Source of the DNA: Oegoconia quadripuncta | Lineage: Eukaryota > Arthropoda > Insecta > Lepidoptera > Autostichidae | Length of the DNA: 64,000 nucleotides | Reading direction: 5' to 3' | Assembly (NCBI GenBank): GCA_949316235.1 | Contig: OX438751.1 | Span: 25,449,885 to 25,513,884, forward strand | Shown: one piece after another, positions 39,521 through 49,045 of the stretch | Position numbering within the stretch: the stretch's first letter is position 1 | Layout: the number at the start of each line of letters is the position of its first letter | Position numbers and translations under genes: made by a program | Notes under the pieces: model-generated | The model's input: the letters and a program-made list of their open reading frames with translations, nothing else | Told to the model about the DNA's origin: nothing | Databases searched by the model: none

Positions 39521-41585
39521 GTATTCTCATAACTACATAATCATACCAAGCTTTATTTCGATACGACAATTATAAGTAGGTGAAAATTGTCTTCTATGAC
39601 TAGTAAAAAGTTAAAAGTCACTTTCCATCAGGTGAGATTATATGGTCAATTAAATTTATTTAGCGATATAAAGCGCTATCGTTCAATGATTGGTGGTACA
39701 GGAACATATCCGACCCCTTGATTGTAAAAACATTTGGTCCGCCATTTTAAATTTGACGGATTTTTTCGATTTTCGAATGCGTTTGAAATTGACGTGTCAT
39801 ATCGCTTATTGTTCTCGCTTTGTTTACAAAAGTTTTGCGACCCCCTGAATGTTTATGTATATAATGTTAGCTTCTCGGTGACGGGGACTTTACTTACTAC
39901 AGATGCGTCGACTTCATTACCCTCCTTTTGAATTCGGGTAAAGAATCAAAAGAAACAACTCTAAAACATTATAAATTGGCAAACTTGTCACTAATAGCGA
40001 CTTTTTAGGCTATTTTAGGAAACTTTTAATAGGATATTGGGTGCGAAAAATTTATTATAATAAATATAAATAAATGTATACGATATATATTTAACAGTAA
40101 CAACGCCTGTACACCTTTGTATAATGTTATTTATTTGTCTAAAATTTTGTTTCAAACCCATCCATATAGATTTACGTTATCCCAATATCACTCGACAAAC
40201 AAAATGCGTCAAAGCGGGTTTACACTGGAAATCCTTTTTCTCGAATTATCGCGGTGTCGAAGCGAGGCGAGCGAAGCGCTCAGCAAGCGTGGCGAGCGAA
40301 GCGTCCGCTACGTTTTTTTGCGCGACATTTATTGTTTTAACGGCGTACCCCACTCATATTTCTCTGTTCTTTGTTAGTTTTTACTTATTACCACGTCGGT
40401 CGCTGCAGTGGCCGTATGAATAAATTCCATGTGAATGTACCGTGAAGGGGCACTACACACGGTCTGACATGTCGGATGAGAAATATTGACACTGCTCCAA
40501 AGTTACAGAGGACCATTGATAATTCAGTGTTCTTGACCTATTGAACAAATAACCACTTAGATAATAGATAAAATTTGTAATAATATAAATTGTAATGCAT
40601 CGTTTATAAATGATTTTACTTCTTTTGCGAAAGAAATTTTTTTGGCGTACGAGCTTTGCACATTTCACTAATAGGACATTTTGCTCTTTCTAGATTCGCT
40701 CTTTTAACAATTCACTCGCTTAACATTATAGGAAAGGTTTAAAAATACTATACAAACCATCCAATAAACAAACGGAATAACGTGTAATGCGACTTTCGTT
40801 TTGTTTAAGGCGGCCAACTTTATGGAAAGTCAATGCGGGACATTTGACCATTTGTGCATATTTTTGTGGGGTCACGTGCTGATGGAGGTTGAAATGGATA
40901 CCCTAAAATTATAAAGTGAAATAGACGTGTTCAAAATAATTATATATTTTATAAATCATACTCTCAATGTTTGGAATATTTAGATGCAAGTACCAATCTG
41001 TGGTCAACTTGCCCATTTCGTGTTCTTTGATGTACGGTGCGGCCCCTTTCCCCGCACCCACCCCCGCCTACTGTCGACCTCTGACAGTGGAGCAGAGACC
41101 TTACGACCACTGTGCGCGCTGTGTCGAAAAGTGACTGTGCTTTGGTGCTTTTCGCTGTCAGAGACCTTCTGCATTCTTTCTATTCTTTCTGGGACTATTG
41201 TGTGTGCGTCTGTAGTCTCAACCTATAGCCATAAGGGTTGGGATCCATCACTTGCCAGTGGAGATCAGTGCGGTCAGCCGGGTTCACCAGGTGAGCAGTT
41301 GATTACTACTATTGCATACTTGCGTATAAACCTATTTCTAAACACTCAACAAGATCGAATTTTGACATCCGGGTCGCATCAGAGGTTTTGCGGGATTATT
41401 TTACTAATGATTCCAATGCGGAATACAATATCGGGACGATCCCGCAGAATCCGGGACGGTTGACCGCCTTAGTTTTGTTAACCCGCGATGTTGTTTTGCA
41501 TTAAAACCGATAGTTTAGTGTGAAAAGCATATCAGTCTGAAATCTAACCTACTCACGCTTAATACTCAAAAGACGAATTAAATAT
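39521..41585. other. No gene recognised (2 kb)
   Basis: Longest interval without a named repeat. 40225-40320 has internally repeated GGCGAGCGAAGCG words. 40984-41463 is a GC-richer 159-codon open frame without recognisable domain. A GT (TCACCAGGTGAGCAG at about 41285) could be a donor. Nothing here is strong enough to call. Confidence 0.4.
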
Positions 41586-41589
41586 GTTT

Positions 41590-41885
41590 TTCATTAAGTA
41601 ACAAAACACATGTGTTAGGTACACATAGCTTTTCCTTAAAAATTCACTATTGCGATAACACTGACAACCACATATGCATATGTCCACATATTGAAAAAGT
41701 GAATAATACGAAATATTTAGGCATCATACTTGACCAAAGACTATCGAGGCATATGCATATAGAATTAGTAAGTGACCGCTTAAGGAAATTAATTTGGATT
41801 TTTAAACAATTAAGACATGTTGCCTCTGTGGATTTACTTAAACAAATTTACACTTCACTGGTTCAATCTGTTATAGCTTACTGAG
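41590..41885 (+). pseudogene. LINE-J reverse transcriptase segment
   Basis: The frame reads NNTKYLGIILDQRLSRHMHI, LVSDRLRKLIWIFKQLRHVA, LLKQIYTSLVQSVIAY then a stop. KYLGI.LD..L....HI and Y.SL..S.I.Y are the standard landmarks just after the RT palm in Jockey/CR1-group LINEs. It is an isolated internal piece ending against the (CA)n at 41897. Confidence 0.75.
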
Positions 41886-41895
41886 CTCCCATTCA

Positions 41896-41896
<1 letters not shown>

Positions 41897-41932
<36 letters not shown>
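41897..41932. repeat. (CA)n microsatellite
   Basis: Uninterrupted CA dinucleotides, flanked by CATTCATTC words. Confidence 0.95.
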
Positions 41933-41934
<2 letters not shown>

Positions 41935-41939
41935 TCATT

Positions 41940-42650
41940 CATACATGCACATACCTACATACGACCCCATTAAACTTTCATAACAATTAATTAAACTCTC
42001 ACAATTTCTCACTCAAGTATTCTTGTAAGTTGTCTGTGGTAAAACTAAACTAAATACAAATAACATGTGAAACTAACTAACTAACTAAACTAAATACAAA
42101 GGATTTCACTCACAATTTCAACCGTAGAGAAAAATAAATATAGGTACGTACAATCGATTCATAAAGAAGTGAACCTTTACATTCGTAATAGGACAACGTC
42201 ATTACAACTGTGTAGTTAGTTGCTATTGCACTCGAAATTATTTATTGCTTTACTTTACTTACTGCCAAAAACACACAAAATTCACTTATCTATCTCTTAT
42301 TCACCAACACAATTTACTGATCCTTTGCTCTCTACTTTAATTTAAATAAACAGTTTGAACTTGCAACCATTGGTCAGGTCCGTCTGTATGTCACATTGTA
42401 TTCGTGCTACGATCATTTCGGATTAAATTTTCATTTCGAAGCGAATTTTCGGCTCTTGCCACTTGGCGGCGTTCGGACGCAAGAAGTGCCACGCCTGCAA
42501 TATTCATGCTACAAGCTACAAGCCAACCACAGAGGCTCTGAATTTATTTAGCACTATGTATAACAAATATGAATTAGCATTATATATTAAGTGGCTTTCG
42601 TGCTAGATATCTGCGTTTGGCAAGGTAATAAAATCTACTGGAATTGTAAC
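41940..42650. other. No gene recognised
   Basis: Contains short TAACTAACTAAC and AACTAAACTAAATACAAA repeats at 42040-42100; otherwise featureless. Confidence 0.5.
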
Positions 42651-42651
42651 T

Positions 42652-42775
42652 GGTTCAATGTAAACAAACGATAGTCATGCTTGTTCTGTACTCGGTTTGA
42701 TTGACGGTAGGGCACTTAATAATGCCCGCCTTTCTAGCTACCACCACTTTTAAGCCAGACGCAAAAAGAGGGGTG
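42652..42775 (+). mobile_element. SINE-A, strongly decayed
   Basis: GGTTCAATGTAAACAAACG, then GTACTCGGTTTGATTGACGG, GGGCACTTAATAATGCCCGC and CTAGCTACCACCACTTTTAA. The B-box region is deleted. Confidence 0.65.
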
Positions 42776-42784
42776 TGATAAGTT

Positions 42785-43052
42785 ATCATCATCATCAGCC
42801 CATAAACATCCCACTGCAGGGATATAGGCCTTCCCTCGTATATGAGGGAGTATGGGCCATAGTCCACCACGCTGGCCCAATGCGAGTTGGAGACTTCACA
42901 TGCTTCATATTATTTCTCAGGCATGCAGGTTTCCTCACGATATTTTCCTTTGCCGTTTAAGAGCAGTGGTACAAATGGCATCCCTGGGAATCAAACAGGG
43001 ATCTCTCAAATTGGGAGGCCGTGTCTTATCCGCAGAGCCACCGACGCTTTTT
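42785..43052 (-). mobile_element. SINE-D, full length
   Basis: The reverse strand begins AAAGCGTCGGTGGCTCTGCG, B-box-like CCTGTTTGATTCCCAGGG, body ACTGCTCTTAAACGGCAAAG and GGTGGACTATGGCCCATACT, tail CAGTGGGATGTTTATGGGCT followed by GATGATGATGATAA. This complete copy shows the RTE-like terminus. Confidence 0.85.
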
Positions 43053-43117
43053 AAGGCTATGCCTGTCTGTAACTTTGTAGAGTCAAAACCGCTGAACCGA
43101 TTTCAAAGATATATTTA

Positions 43118-43445
43118 ACTATCAAAATCAAAAATGCTTTATTTTGTAGGTACACAGGGTACACTTAAAATATCAGATTTTACATTTTTTAAGCTAGTGC
43201 TTGTTCAAAAGCTTAGCAAGAAACTCGAGTTTGCTCTTTTTTAAAAAAGAAAGGTTTTTTTGTTACAAATTAATTGTTATTTTATATTATAATATATCAT
43301 TATTAATTGCGAAATAGCCTGGTTACGCGAACGGGCTGTTCATGTCCATTAATGTTTATCATCTTAATAATCTGATATTTTATAATATGCTTTCTTAATA
43401 AGTTTCTGTTTTATAGTATCTGTAAATTTATTGAAAGGAAGGAAG
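43118..43445 (-). mobile_element. LINE-J 3' end
   Basis: AAAATGCTTTATTTTGTAGG, ATAGCCTGGTTACGCGAACG, AATAATCTGATATTTTATAA; the nearest relative is 1245-1665. Confidence 0.7.
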
Positions 43446-43454
43446 GATATCTAT

Positions 43455-43830
43455 GGCATATTAACGTCAAACGGTTAAATCGAAAACGGTTTCGAAGGCT
43501 GAAGGTTGCGAGATAGTTCTTAGCCATGTTTGATAGAAATCACTTCAGTCGTTTCGCAGATATTTAGATTTAAAGACAGTTGGTCTACTGCTACCAGCTC
43601 CCAAAAATTATAAAATCGTATTATTTTATATTTTTACAAAACAAAAGAGAACAATAATCCTGTTGATTTGTTGCGCCGCTGCTTTTCCCACGGATGATTT
43701 CCCTTTCCGAAGCGGTTAATAGCTTGGACATATTGACTGACAGATAAATGTAATGAGCCCTATTATTATATCCAGTAAATTTAAATTGACATTCAATAAA
43801 TGATGCATGTATCTTACTTTGAAATAGTTA
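43455..43830. repeat. Repeat H scrap followed by Repeat G
   Basis: 43490-43570 (GATAGTTCTTAGCCATGTTT, CACTTCAGTCGTTTCGCAGA) resembles 63770-63825. 43675-43830 (GATTTCCCTTTCCGAAGCGG, AAATTGACATTCAATAAATG) matches 28905-29065. Confidence 0.45.
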
Positions 43831-43835
43831 GTTGG

Positions 43836-44167
43836 TTTTTTTTCATGCACAACGGGTTGGTACTTGGCCTCAATCACATCTGATGTTAAGTGAAGATGAA
43901 GTCGAAGGTGGAAGCGTACTGACCCGGAAACCCCCAACACATTTGGGGGACTGGCTATATTATCTCTGACAACCGGAACACAACTATGCTATTAACATTG
44001 CTGCTTGGCGGCAGATTTAGATAAGATGGTGGTAGCTAGACTAGACATTTAAAATGCCCTACCACCAATCAAACCGAGTACTTAAAACATGTACCCCGCT
44101 GGGGATCGAACCCGCGACCTCCGAATCGTAAACCCAATGATGTTTACATTGAGCCACGGAGGCGGTT
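43836..44167 (-). mobile_element. SINE-A, full length
   Basis: T-run, CACAACGGGTTGGTACTTGG, B-box in reverse (GGGGATCGAACCCGCGACCT), ending GAGCCACGGAGGCGG. It lies about 200 bases downstream of the GMC stop codon. Confidence 0.9.
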
Positions 44168-44326
44168 TGTTTAACTGCATGATAATTAAATAAAGAAGTA
44201 AAGGCATGAAATTGAAATTGGTGTAGTCGTTGGTTCTCAAGAGGCGAGGTAGTCAAACGCGAAGCCAGTCGAGCATAAAAACTTATCTACTAAGGACCGG
44301 AAAATAAAACTAAAAACATTTTCAGG

Positions 44327-44332
44327 TTTAAT
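44327..44332 (-). terminator. Possible poly(A) signal of the GMC gene (ATTAAA variant)
   Basis: The first hexamer of poly(A) type on the minus strand after the stop, 43 bases downstream. No AATAAA is seen on that strand between the stop and the SINE-A at 44167. Confidence 0.35.
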
Positions 44333-44374
44333 TTAGTTCTTTCGGGAGTCATACGGGTGTTTGATTATTGAAAT

Positions 44375-45907
44375 TTATAAAGAAATCCCATGGTCGTTTT
44401 TAATCATATCGGAAGCTTTCTCAGCTATCATAATAACCGCAGCGTTGGTGTTGCCACTAATTGTACTGGGCATTACGCTAGCATCTGCTATACGCAGGCC
44501 TTCAATTCCCCGAAATTTAAGTGTCTCGTCAACAATCCCTTTGTCTTTCGGTCCCATCGCGCAAGTACCACTTACATGATACATGGTACTTGCCATGTTT
44601 AGCACATAACATTTCCAGTAATCATGGCTACCAAAAACCATGTTCTTGCACTGACTCAGATGTAAATTGCCAACTGTAGATTTGACGCTTTTGAAATGTG
44701 TTGTATTAAGAACAGATAAATAGTGTTCTATATAACGCGCATGCTTATCCAAGTCGTGTTCATTGGAGTAAAATCCAGTATAAATTAATGGTTTATCGTT
44801 AGGATTATTACTCTGCAATAAGATTTTACCAGTTGATTCTGGATGTAAAAGGACCACAAATGATAGGATAATCATTTTGGTTGCTCCAAATTTGGCTAAA
44901 CGTGAACATATATCATCATCTATTCCTAGCACGTAAGAGCAAAAAACTGTTGGCATAATTGACGAAGCTGGTGAAGGCATTACAAGGCTTTGATAATCAG
45001 GGTACGTCTGAGATGCATTAAGAGCTACCATGCCCATAACTGTTGGTGCAAATTTGTTCAACGAATAGAACAGCTGTATATTTTGGGCTGATGTAGTAAT
45101 ATCATCCAGACCAGATAGAGGCAACATGACTATTGGATGATCATACATACTTCTCCCTACGTTTGGGGAATCGTGTATTACTTCGATATTCATTTCCTCT
45201 AAATGTTCTTTGGGTCCTATACCTGACAACATGAGTAACTGAGGGCTATTAATTGCACCAGCTGATAGAACTACTTCATTTTTAGACATCACCTTTATAA
45301 CGCTACCATTTGTCAGTTCAACTTCAACGCCTACCGCTTCTTTATTGTTGATAATAATTTTCCTTGCTAAAGTATTTCTAAGGACATGAAGATTTCCTCG
45401 GTCTTTTATAGGCGAAATGAAAGCTGTTCCAGTGCTTTGGCGAACATCGTTGTCAATGGTGAACTGCGGCTCTGAATAGCCAAGTTGTTGATCACCATTA
45501 TAGTCCAACAGAATCTCCTGTCCATTCTCCTTGAAGGCTTCAAAGTATATATCTGTCAGACCTTGATAATGTGGTCGCGTAACACCCAAGTATCCTTTAT
45601 CGTTATGAAGATTCCCTGAATCGCTCTTTATAATTTCGTCATCGTTCAATCGTTCACTTTTCTTGAAGTAAGGTAGGACGGAATCCCATTCCCAACCTGG
45701 GTTTCCCAGTTCAGCCCATCGATTATAATCAGCTTTATTACCTCTTACATAGAGCATGAAATTTGACCCACTAGATCCAGATACCATTTTTCCTCTCGGT
45801 ACTAGTTGTACGTTATGTTTATGCGCTTGACTTGAATATCCATCGTCAGTAGACTCGTAGTGCCAGTCTGCTTTAGAATTTGAGACAAACGGTAACATGG
45901 CCGGAAC
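44375..45907 (-). CDS. GMC gene, coding exon 3
   Basis: 510 codons from VPAMLPF to GISL and TAA (44377-44375). The exon starts at 45907 after TTGTTTCAG; the upstream ATG at 45916 lies in the intron and is not a start. It contains both GMC signatures and the active site. Confidence 0.93.
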   Translation of the reverse strand, partial: VPAMLPFVSNSKADWHYESTDDGYSSQAHKHNVQLVPRGKMVSGSSGSNFMLYVRGNKADYNRWAELGNPGWEWDSVLPYFKKSERLNDDEIIKSDSGNLHNDKGYLGVTRPHYQGLTDIYFEAFKENGQEILLDYNGDQQLGYSEPQFTIDNDVRQSTGTAFISPIKDRGNLHVLRNTLARKIIINNKEAVGVEVELTNGSVIKVMSKNEVVLSAGAINSPQLLMLSGIGPKEHLEEMNIEVIHDSPNVGRSMYDHPIVMLPLSGLDDITTSAQNIQLFYSLNKFAPTVMGMVALNASQTYPDYQSLVMPSPASSIMPTVFCSYVLGIDDDICSRLAKFGATKMIILSFVVLLHPESTGKILLQSNNPNDKPLIYTGFYSNEHDLDKHARYIEHYLSVLNTTHFKSVKSTVGNLHLSQCKNMVFGSHDYWKCYVLNMASTMYHVSGTCAMGPKDKGIVDETLKFRGIEGLRIADASVMPSTISGNTNAAVIMIAEKASDMIKNDHGISL

Positions 45908-45960
45908 CTGAAACAAGGACAGTATCGTTTAGATCATTTATTCACTGCACAGTACATTTT

Positions 45961-45991
<31 letters not shown>

Positions 45992-47811
45992 TCTATATAA
46001 ATATATCTCCACGGCTCTCTACCCCAGGCCTCCTCGGACCAGTTGGTTAGGAACTTATCCAACTCATCCCTCCATCTCCTTTTCGGTCTCCCGCGACGCC
46101 TTCTTTCTAACGGTGGGCTCCAGGTTGTGGCGATTTTGGCCCACATGTCCTCTGGCATGCGACAAACACCGCCGCATGCGAAAAAAAACTCCAATTTCAT
46201 AGGTAAAGACCTAATATTTACGCAAGCATGAGCGTGATAGATACTAACCACAGACTGCATAGGCGGGTTGTCTCCTGCTTCCACGAGGAGTACGCTCCAG
46301 TGGCCGATCTCAGTCAGCCTGTTAGCGAGTACGCAGCCAGCTGAGCCCGCACCAACGATGATGAAGTCGTACTCTTGACCATCTCGAGAAAAAGACAACA
46401 AAATTGTAATATTATTTGTGAAATGTGTGCGATGTACATTCGGCTTCACAATTAATCACACACGATTTTTAACCGCCTCCGTGGCTCAATGTAAACAACG
46501 TTGGGTTTACGATTCGGAGGTCGCGGGTTCGATACGCAGCGGGGTACATGTCAAGTGTACTCGTTTTGGTTGGTGGTAGAGCATTTTAAATGTCCGCCTG
46601 GCTAACTACCACCATCTTATCTAAATCTGCCTCCAAGCAGCAATGTTAATAGCATTGTTGTGTTCCGGTTGTCATAGATAAGATAGCCAGTCCCTCAAAT
46701 GTGTTGGGGTTTCCGGATCAGTACGCTTCCACCTTCGACTTCATCTTCACTTAACATCAGGTGTGATTGAGGTAATAACCAACCCGTTGTGCATAAAAAA
46801 AACACGATCTGCTTGTTGTACTAGTTTACTTAAAGGTCGCGGGTTCGAACCAAGCTAGGGGCATATTTTTAAGATGAATACGGACACGTGTACCCGAATT
46901 ATGGATGTTTGCATTTATCGAAAAAAAAAAGGATTGTTTTTTGATCATTTTATTAATTGTCCTTATTTACAATTATTTTTGTGTTTATTTCAACTGAACT
47001 GGTAGTTTATAATTTATTGCCATTTTCAGTTTCAGGATTTGAACTGACTTAAGGAGTTAAACTCCTTAAATATATTAATAAGATAAATTTTAATTTCATT
47101 TTTAGTACACGTCATTTACAATTATTTCCGTGTTTAACTCAATAAAATAATGGTAAATCGCGTGTACTAAATATGAAATTAAAATTTATCCACAAGAAAT
47201 AATTTTATATTACAAATATAATGATAAAAAATAGCATACCAAATTTTCACTGTAATTTAATCAATTAAAGTAATTTTTCGCGGAAAACAGACCCGTAACC
47301 CTAATTCTTTATTACTTATAAAGAAATAAACATCCTTAGACATACACACAGCGCCATCTAGTTCCACAGTAAGCAACTAGGCTTGTGTTGTGGATACCAG
47401 ATGGTCGATATACTACTTACATAAATACATATTTTTTTTCGAAATAAATACTTATTATAAATGAAAACATCCATAACTCGGGTACACATGTCCGTAATCA
47501 TCACACAAACATATGCCCTTAGCGGGATTCGAACCCGCGACCGTTTGGTATAGTGGTCAGAGTTTTTAACCACTACACCAAACAGGTCGTCAATTTTTAT
47601 TATCTCCACAACCGGGGAACAGTAATGTTAAGACGACTTCATAAAATCCGACATGGTTTGGCAGAGCAATTATTGTATGATTCTTACTCTGAACCTCCGC
47701 CTGCTTAGGGTACTGGAACGAGTAGTCCTGCGTGAGTGAGAGAAGATTCAAAGCCATCTCGATCAGGGCTATCGCTGACGCAATGATAGGCCCCCTCGAC
47801 AGAGCCGGCAT
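44375..47811 (-). CDS. GMC-family FAD oxidoreductase (glucose dehydrogenase-like), three coding exons
   Basis: Insect GMC oxidoreductases are FAD enzymes, often secreted, that oxidise sugars, alcohols or steroids; the substrate here is not known. Coding exons are 47811-47688 (from ATG; the exon itself starts at 47818 after a TTACAG acceptor), 46382-46249 and 45907-44375. Donors are GTAAGA and GTTAGT, acceptors CTCGAG and TTTCAG, and phases (1 then 0) fit, giving about 596 residues, normal for the family. Landmarks: hydrophobic N-terminus (about 8-25, possible signal or anchor); FAD-binding [18 protein letters not shown] with GAGSAG at 52-57 and LLVEAG ending near 78; GMC signature 1 [20 protein letters not shown] (about 123-142); signature 2 [15 protein letters not shown] (303-317); C-terminal [11 protein letters not shown] with the conserved His near 530; and [15 protein letters not shown] with the second active-site position near 572-574. 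No lesion is visible, so it is probably functional. The 5' UTR exon and promoter were not found. Confidence 0.9.
45995..46165 (-). mobile_element. RTE LINE tail inside GMC intron 2
   Basis: The minus strand encodes [52 protein letters not shown], closely matching 4300-4470, then runs into (TA)n at about 45972-46010. In the same orientation as the gene. Confidence 0.85.
46177..46216. repeat. MITE-2 right end inside GMC intron 2
   Basis: GAAAAAAAACTCCAATTTCA then TAGGTAAAGACCTAATATT is the right terminal inverted repeat of MITE-2 (compare 51824-51853). The rest of the element is absent. Confidence 0.7.
46249..46382 (-). CDS. GMC gene, coding exon 2 (FAD-binding)
   Basis: 134 bases: two bases completing a split codon, then 44 codons [16 protein letters not shown] ... 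NPPMQSV. Acceptor TTTTTCTCGAG, donor GTTAGT (46248-46243). Confidence 0.9.
46471..46800 (+). mobile_element. SINE-A in GMC intron 1, with short target duplication
   Basis: Full-length copy, inserted opposite to the gene. ACACGAT occurs at 46460-46466 and again at 46802-46808 after the A-run, a likely 7-bp target duplication. Confidence 0.88.
46829..46921 (+). mobile_element. SINE-B fragment in GMC intron 1
   Basis: AAAGGTCGCGGGTTCGAACC, GGGGCATA, GAATACGGACACGTGTACCC, ATTATGGATGTTTGCATTTA; truncated at both ends. Confidence 0.75.
47079..47191. repeat. Inverted repeat in GMC intron 1
   Basis: ATAAATTTTAATTTCATTTT, TAGTACACG near 47082-47110 pairs with CGTGTACTAAATATGAAATT, AAAATTTAT near 47160-47188. 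An ACAATTATTT..GTGTTTA word repeated at about 46968 and 47115 adds a direct repeat. Confidence 0.6.
47325..47592 (-). mobile_element. SINE-B in GMC intron 1
   Basis: Reverse copy with full head: the + strand ends AACCACTACACCAAACAGGT, CGTC; B-box GCGGGATTCGAACCCGCGAC. It ends about 95 bases from the exon 1 donor. Confidence 0.88.
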
Positions 47812-47818
47812 GTCGAAT
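47688..47818 (-). CDS. GMC gene, first coding exon
   Basis: ATG at 47811-47809 opens [20 protein letters not shown] and continues to [13 protein letters not shown] plus one base of a split codon; donor GTAAGA at 47687. A start inside the SINE-A remnant (47862) would cross the acceptor TATGGTTACAG and is rejected. The hydrophobic stretch and YP-containing end fit N-termini of insect GMC proteins. Confidence 0.75.
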
Positions 47819-47847
47819 CTGTAACCATAGATAAATATTCTAATATG

Positions 47848-47957
47848 AAGCCAGTCCCCCAAATGTGTTGGGGTTTCCGGGTCAGTACGCTTCCACCTTC
47901 TACCTCAGCTTCACTTAACATCAGGTGTGATTGAGGTCAACCCGTTGTGCATAGACA
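47848..47957 (+). mobile_element. SINE-A tail upstream of the GMC coding exon
   Basis: GCCAGTCCCCCAAATGTGTT through CATCAGGTGTGATTGAGGTC to CCGTTGTGCATA. Begins 30 bases from the exon acceptor. Confidence 0.8.
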
Positions 47958-47969
47958 CTTTTATTTTAA

Positions 47970-48258
47970 TCGCCTCCGTTGTTAAATGTACACATGTACA
48001 TGTTTAGTACTCGGTTTGGTTTGTGGTAAGACATTTTAAAATGTCCGCTAGCTAGCTACAACATTCTTATCTAAGTCTGCCGCCAACAGCAATGTTAAAT
48101 AGCATTGTTGTATTCCGGTTGTCAGAGATAAGATAGCCAGTACCCCAAATGGGATGGGGTTTCCTAGTCAACACGCTTCCACCTTCGGCTTCATATTTAC
48201 TTAACAAGAAGTGTGATTGAGGTCAAGTACTTAATAACCCGTTGTGTATAAGAAAAAC
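47970..48258 (+). mobile_element. SINE-A, B-box deleted
   Basis: ATCGCCTCCGTTGTTAAATG, then directly CATGTACATGTTTAGTACTC: the promoter B-box segment is missing. Body and tail to GTTGTGTATAAGAAAAAC. Confidence 0.8.
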
Positions 48259-48262
48259 ACCT

Positions 48263-48440
48263 TTTTTTTTATATGAGAGGGCGGCAAACGAGCATGCGGG
48301 TCACCTGATGGAAAGCAATCACCGCCTCCCATGGACACCCGCAACGCCAAAAGGGTCACAGATGCGTTGCCGGCCTTTGAGGAAGGTGTAGGCTCGCGTC
48401 TTGAAGGTACCAATGTCGTACTCGTTCGGGAATACCTAAA
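48263..48440 (-). mobile_element. LINE-Z tail
   Basis: T-run, ATATGAGAGGGCGGCAAACG, through CACAGATGCGTTGCCGGCCT to GGTACCAATGTCGTACTCGT. Similar in extent to 13502-13645, plus about 40 more coding bases. Confidence 0.8.
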
Positions 48441-48554
48441 TAACTTAGTTGTTTTTGAAGAACTATTTCTGGAACTTCTATGTTTATTTACGCATAGTTT
48501 TTTGGGATATATAAATTATAATCATAAGTAAATCAGTCTATACGTATGATATGG

Positions 48555-48935
48555 CATATTGTTGTGGGGAAACGCTGCTGACATACATATCATTTTTGTT
48601 CTACAGAAGCGTGCTATTCGTGCCATTTATAAATTAGAACCTAGAGTGTCTCTTAGAGATAAGTTTAAGGAAATTTATATCTTAACAATGGCTTCTCAAT
48701 ACGTTTATGAGAATTTGTTATATGCAAAAAAAAAAATACCCTTATTCGCTAAAAATAGTGATAGAGACAATGTTAATACAAGGAATAAGAACCCAGTTAT
48801 CTGTTTATGTTAGCCGACTTCACAAAGTTAGTAAATCCTTCAAAGGGCAATGTATTCCATTTCCAGTGGACATTCAAAATTTGCCTTTAAATAAATTTAA
48901 AGCTATCATAAAACAGAAATTATTAACTAGCTGTT
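48555..48935 (+). pseudogene. LINE-J C-terminal coding end, frameshifted
   Basis: ALQKRAIRAIYKL-type sequence (VLQKRAIRAIYKLEPRVSLR), KEIYILTMASQYVYENLLYA, RDNVNTRNKN in one frame, then SRLHKVSKSFKGQCIPFPVD, LPLNKFKAIIKQKL in the next. The shift lies near the TTAATACAAGGAATAAGAAC stretch at 48773-48792. It ends at CAGAAATTATTAAC, which recurs at about 50072-50085. Confidence 0.8.
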
Positions 48936-48937
48936 AG

Positions 48938-49045
48938 CTAGCTATACGTTCGAATCCCGCGAAGTAAATGTTTGTGTAGGTTTATTCGTTATCTAGTATC
49001 CGTAATACAAGCTTTGGTGTAAGTGTCCGAAATACTTATTTATTT
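48938..49045 (+). mobile_element. SINE-C fragment
   Basis: ACGTTCGAATCCCGCGAAGT (B-box), GGTTTATTCGTTATCTAGTA, AAGCTTTGGTGTAAGTGTCC. Confidence 0.6.

Noticed and set aside
45908..45916. ATG at 45916 as the start of the GMC protein
   Set aside because: It lies in the intron just upstream of the TTTCAG acceptor; starting there would omit the FAD-binding exon.
47819..47862. ATG at 47862 as the GMC start
   Set aside because: It would begin at the edge of a SINE-A tail and read through a likely acceptor; the ATG at 47811 gives a family-like N-terminus.
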